From contig JASHUC010000354.1 of the NCBI GenBank assembly GCA_030040235.1, positions 1 to 17,031 on the forward strand: a DNA stretch of 17,031 nt. Reading direction: 5' to 3'. The stretch comes from Gammaproteobacteria bacterium (GTDB taxonomy: Bacteria > Pseudomonadota > Gammaproteobacteria > Steroidobacterales > Steroidobacteraceae). Made by a program: the position numbers and the translations under genes. Positions 15,195 to 17,031 of the stretch are shown in pieces. Every line of letters begins with the position of its first letter. Within the stretch, counting starts at the first letter, position 1. The notes beneath the pieces were generated by a model. The model saw nothing but the letters and a program-made list of their open reading frames with translations. It ran no database searches and was not told where the DNA came from.

Positions 15195-15226
15195 TTCAGC
15201 GGGCGGCAGGAACCCTATAGTATGAT
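15195..15226 (+). promoter_or_regulatory. Probable promoter of tRNA-Lys with GC-rich discriminator
   Basis: CTATAGTATGATGCG contains two overlapping -10 candidates, TATAGT (15216-15221) and TATGAT (15221-15226). TTCAGC (15195-15200) is a poor -35 at 15 or 20 bases. The bases just after TATGAT are GCGCCCCCCGCG, a GC-rich discriminator of the kind found at stable-RNA promoters repressed by ppGpp and DksA. Start of transcription would be near 15233, about 40 bases before the mature tRNA. The S9 peptidase promoter must share this 120-base divergent gap on the other strand; no clear copy was seen. Confidence 0.45.
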
Positions 15227-15273
15227 GCGCCCCCCGCGATGGACACTCGTATCGACCGGAATCACGGCAGTAC

Positions 15274-15346
15274 GGGGCGTTAGCTCAGTCGGTAGAGCAT
15301 CGGACTTTTAATCCGCTGGTCGGGGGTTCGATTCCCCCACGCCCCA
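15274..15346 (+). tRNA. tRNA-Lys(UUU)
   Basis: A 73-base cloverleaf without an encoded CCA. The acceptor stem GGGGCGT pairs with ACGCCCC, with A as discriminator (15346). The D arm is GCTC/GAGC with AGTCGGTA loop, and the T arm is GGGGG-TTCGATT-CCCCC. The anticodon loop CTTTTAA has TTT at 15307-15309, reading AAA/AAG. The anticodon stem pairs CGGA with TCCG, but its outermost pair (positions 27-43) is U-C, a mismatch. It resembles E. coli tRNA-Lys closely. The tRNA-Lys near queC matches the gene order in Pseudomonas, where it serves as an island attachment site. Confidence 0.97.
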
Positions 15347-15351
15347 TACCG

Positions 15352-15415
15352 GAGGCTGGTGCTACCCCTCTGTCAGGATGGGCACTGGGTCGGTTCCGGC
15401 CGTAGCGGCAGCCTC
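15352..15415. repeat. Inverted repeat between tRNA-Lys and the TIR gene
   Basis: GAGGCTG (15352-15358) and CAGCCTC (15409-15415) are perfect 7-base inverted copies separated by 50 bases. They begin five bases after the tRNA. The enclosed bases contain a further GTGC/GCAC pairing (15359-15362 with about 15381-15384). There is no U-tract, so it is not a standard terminator. It could fold in the tRNA read-through transcript or the TIR leader; chance occurrence is possible in GC-rich DNA. Confidence 0.3.
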
Positions 15416-15456
15416 GTGGAGGACACCCGCTCAGGCACGTGACATGATCCGATCCC

Positions 15457-17031
15457 ATGGCCGACATCTTCATCTCCTATGCCCGGCACGATGAGGCGCT
15501 CGTCGCGCCTCTGGTCGCGGCACTGGAATCGGAAGGCTGGTCGGTGTGGTGGGACCCGGAGATCGTCCCCGGCCAGGAGTTCGACCGGCAGATCGCCCGG
15601 GAGCTCGAGGCGGCGAAGGCCGTCATCGTCGTGTGGACGCGGGCGTCCGTGGATTCTCGCTGGGTGCGCGGCGAAGCGCGTCTCGCGGCCGACCGGGGCG
15701 TGCTGGTGCCTGTGCGCTTCGGCGGTGCGCAACTGCCGATCGATGCGCTCGCGCTGCACACGACCGATCTGGATGACTGGAAGGAGGACCGCCAGAGCGC
15801 GCCCTTCAGGAGCCTGTCTCGCGCACTCAGCGGGCTCCTGGCGCACGCCGCTGCGCGCGCCCCGAAGAGCGGCCACGCGGTGGCATCCGGCTCTGCGATA
15901 TCCAACCCCGACGACGACACGGTCACGATTGCCGTGCTGCCCTTTGTCAACATGTCCTCGGATCCTGAGCAAGAGTATTTCTCCGACGGGCTGTCCGAGG
16001 AGCTGATCAACCAGCTGGTGAAGGTGAAGCGCCTGCGGGTCACGGGGCGCACCTCGAGCTTCGTCTTCAAGGGCAAGACGGATGATCTGCGCTTGGTCGG
16101 CAGCCGGCTCGGGGTCAACCATGTGCTGGAAGGGAGCGTGCGCAAGGCGGGCAATCGGCTGAGAATCACCGCGCAGCTCGTCAAGTGCCGCGATGGCTTT
16201 CATCTGTGGTCGCAGACCTACGACCGGCAGCTCGACGATGTGTTCGCGATTCAGGACGAGGTGGCCGCCGCGGTTGCTGCGGCGCTCGGCGTGGCGTTCG
16301 GCTTCGGCGAGGCAGTCCCTGCGCCCACTGCCACGACCCCAGTCGAGGCCTACGACAAGTACCTGCGCGGGCGCGCGCTGCTGCATCAGCAGGGGCCCGC
16401 GGAGCTGCGTCGCGCGATCGAGGTCTTCCGGGAGTCGCTCACACTCGACCCTAACTTCGTTCCCGCCTGGCGAGGGCTCTACCAAGCACACCGGGACGCA
16501 ATCTTCTACGCGGCCGAGAGCACGGAGGCGGCGATGGCGGGCGTGGAGGAGGCCACCGCGCGAATCCTCGCGCTGACACCCGATGCGTGGTGGAGCCACG
16601 TGCTGCGCGCGAATCAGTTCTTCGATCAACGCCGGTGGGCCGAGGCCGAGGCAGAGGCCGCCGCGGCCCTCGCAGGCGCGCCGAGCTCCGAGATCGAGGC
16701 GATTTGGGCCTATTGCATCGTAATGTCGACTCTCGGCCAGCATGGCAAAGCGGTCCCCCACGCGGCACGGGCTCGCGAGATGGAGCCGCTTTCGTTACGG
16801 GCCTCGACCGAATTGCAGGTACAGCTCGATTTCAGCGGCCGCCTCGTGGAAGCCGATGCCGAATACGAGCGCAGCAAGGATCTCTCGGGTGACCGCGATG
16901 TCGTCGAAAACTTGGCACTGTTTCGCGCCCTGAGACTGGGCGATATGCAGGTAGCCTCGAAGCGGATAAAGCGATACATGGACTATGACACCTCGCCCGT
17001 GGCGGGACTCGAGGACTTGGCGAAAGCATTC
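15457..17031 (+). CDS. TIR domain / TolB-N-like / TPR protein, C-terminally cut by window
   Basis: An open frame of 525 codons runs off the window. Residues 1-95 form a bacterial TIR domain: MADIFISYARHDEALV, the BB-loop region WWDPEIVPGQEF (31-42), AKAVIVVWTRASVDSRWV, and E73 in RWVRGE at the position of the NADase catalytic glutamate. After a linker with no membrane helix (about 126-155) comes a TolB-N-like COG5616 domain (157-275) with IAVLPFVNMSSDPEQEYFSD, RVTGRTSSFVFKGK and HLWSQTYDRQLDDVFAIQDE. From about 296 onwards are TPR-like helical repeats, for example AYDKYLRGRALLHQQGP and LRRAIEVFRESLTLDPNFVPA. TIR domains in bacteria cleave or cyclise NAD+, often in phage defence; here the TolB-like and TPR parts are presumably sensing or assembly modules. 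Target and ligand are unknown. The ATG has no strong ribosome binding site; the only nearby in-frame alternative is followed by a stop. It lies 110 bases behind tRNA-Lys. Confidence 0.88.
   Translation, partial: MADIFISYARHDEALVAPLVAALESEGWSVWWDPEIVPGQEFDRQIARELEAAKAVIVVWTRASVDSRWVRGEARLAADRGVLVPVRFGGAQLPIDALALHTTDLDDWKEDRQSAPFRSLSRALSGLLAHAAARAPKSGHAVASGSAISNPDDDTVTIAVLPFVNMSSDPEQEYFSDGLSEELINQLVKVKRLRVTGRTSSFVFKGKTDDLRLVGSRLGVNHVLEGSVRKAGNRLRITAQLVKCRDGFHLWSQTYDRQLDDVFAIQDEVAAAVAAALGVAFGFGEAVPAPTATTPVEAYDKYLRGRALLHQQGPAELRRAIEVFRESLTLDPNFVPAWRGLYQAHRDAIFYAAESTEAAMAGVEEATARILALTPDAWWSHVLRANQFFDQRRWAEAEAEAAAALAGAPSSEIEAIWAYCIVMSTLGQHGKAVPHAARAREMEPLSLRASTELQVQLDFSGRLVEADAEYERSKDLSGDRDVVENLALFRALRLGDMQVASKRIKRYMDYDTSPVAGLEDLAKAF

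Noticed and set aside
15373..16761. A 462-codon open frame on - opposite the TIR gene
   Set aside because: The + strand frame carries the TIR, TolB-like and TPR motifs through the window end; the opposite frame has none.
1..17031. CRISPR arrays, insertion sequences, transposases, integrases or riboswitches
   Set aside because: No regularly spaced repeats, terminal inverted repeats, recombinase motifs or known leader structures were seen on either strand. In particular no preQ1-type riboswitch is evident before queE.

Overview
The window is a dense, GC-rich chromosomal segment from a gammaproteobacterium. The ruvCAB, ybgC-tolQRAB-pal-cpoB, queE-queC and tRNA-Lys neighbourhood is the Pseudomonas/Xanthomonas-type arrangement. 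A monofunctional RelA, GTG/TTG starts and a TIR/TolB-like/TPR protein suggest a deep-branching high-GC lineage such as Steroidobacterales, Nevskiales or Xanthomonadales. That placement is inferred from gene order and protein sequence, not from a search.

Layout, left to right. (1) The 3' end of a PLP-dependent serine/threonine dehydratase (+) meets a 49-residue DUF3096 membrane protein (-) at shared stop codons. (2) relA (-), a synthetase-only ppGpp enzyme, is transcribed away from the next block. (3) A long + strand block runs from about 2855 to 12312: a yebC that lacks its N-terminal domain, ruvC, ruvA, ruvB, ybgC, tolQ, tolR, tolA, tolB, pal, cpoB, queE, queC. Most junctions overlap or are separated by fewer than 45 bases, so this is probably one operon or a set of nested ones. 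The larger gaps are tolB-pal (37 nt) and pal-cpoB (88 nt, with a strong hairpin). (4) A two-gene minus-strand unit encodes an exported S9 prolyl-oligopeptidase and a nitroreductase; it runs toward queC and its last stop overlaps the queC stop. (5) tRNA-Lys(UUU) on + is followed by a large gene, cut by the window end, whose product has an N-terminal TIR domain, a TolB-N-like (COG5616) domain and TPR-like helices.

Functionally the central block combines Holliday-junction processing (RuvABC), the trans-envelope Tol-Pal machine with its accessory proteins YbgC and CpoB, and 7-deazaguanine synthesis (QueE, QueC). The right edge is the likely accessory part: in Pseudomonas the tRNA-Lys beside queC is a known island integration site, and here a candidate TIR NADase/signalling protein lies directly behind the tRNA. 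The most unusual features are this TIR fusion, the domain-truncated YebC at the relA junction, the predicted lipoprotein form of CpoB, and mutually exclusive stem-loops before cpoB. No stretch longer than 300 bases lacks a gene.
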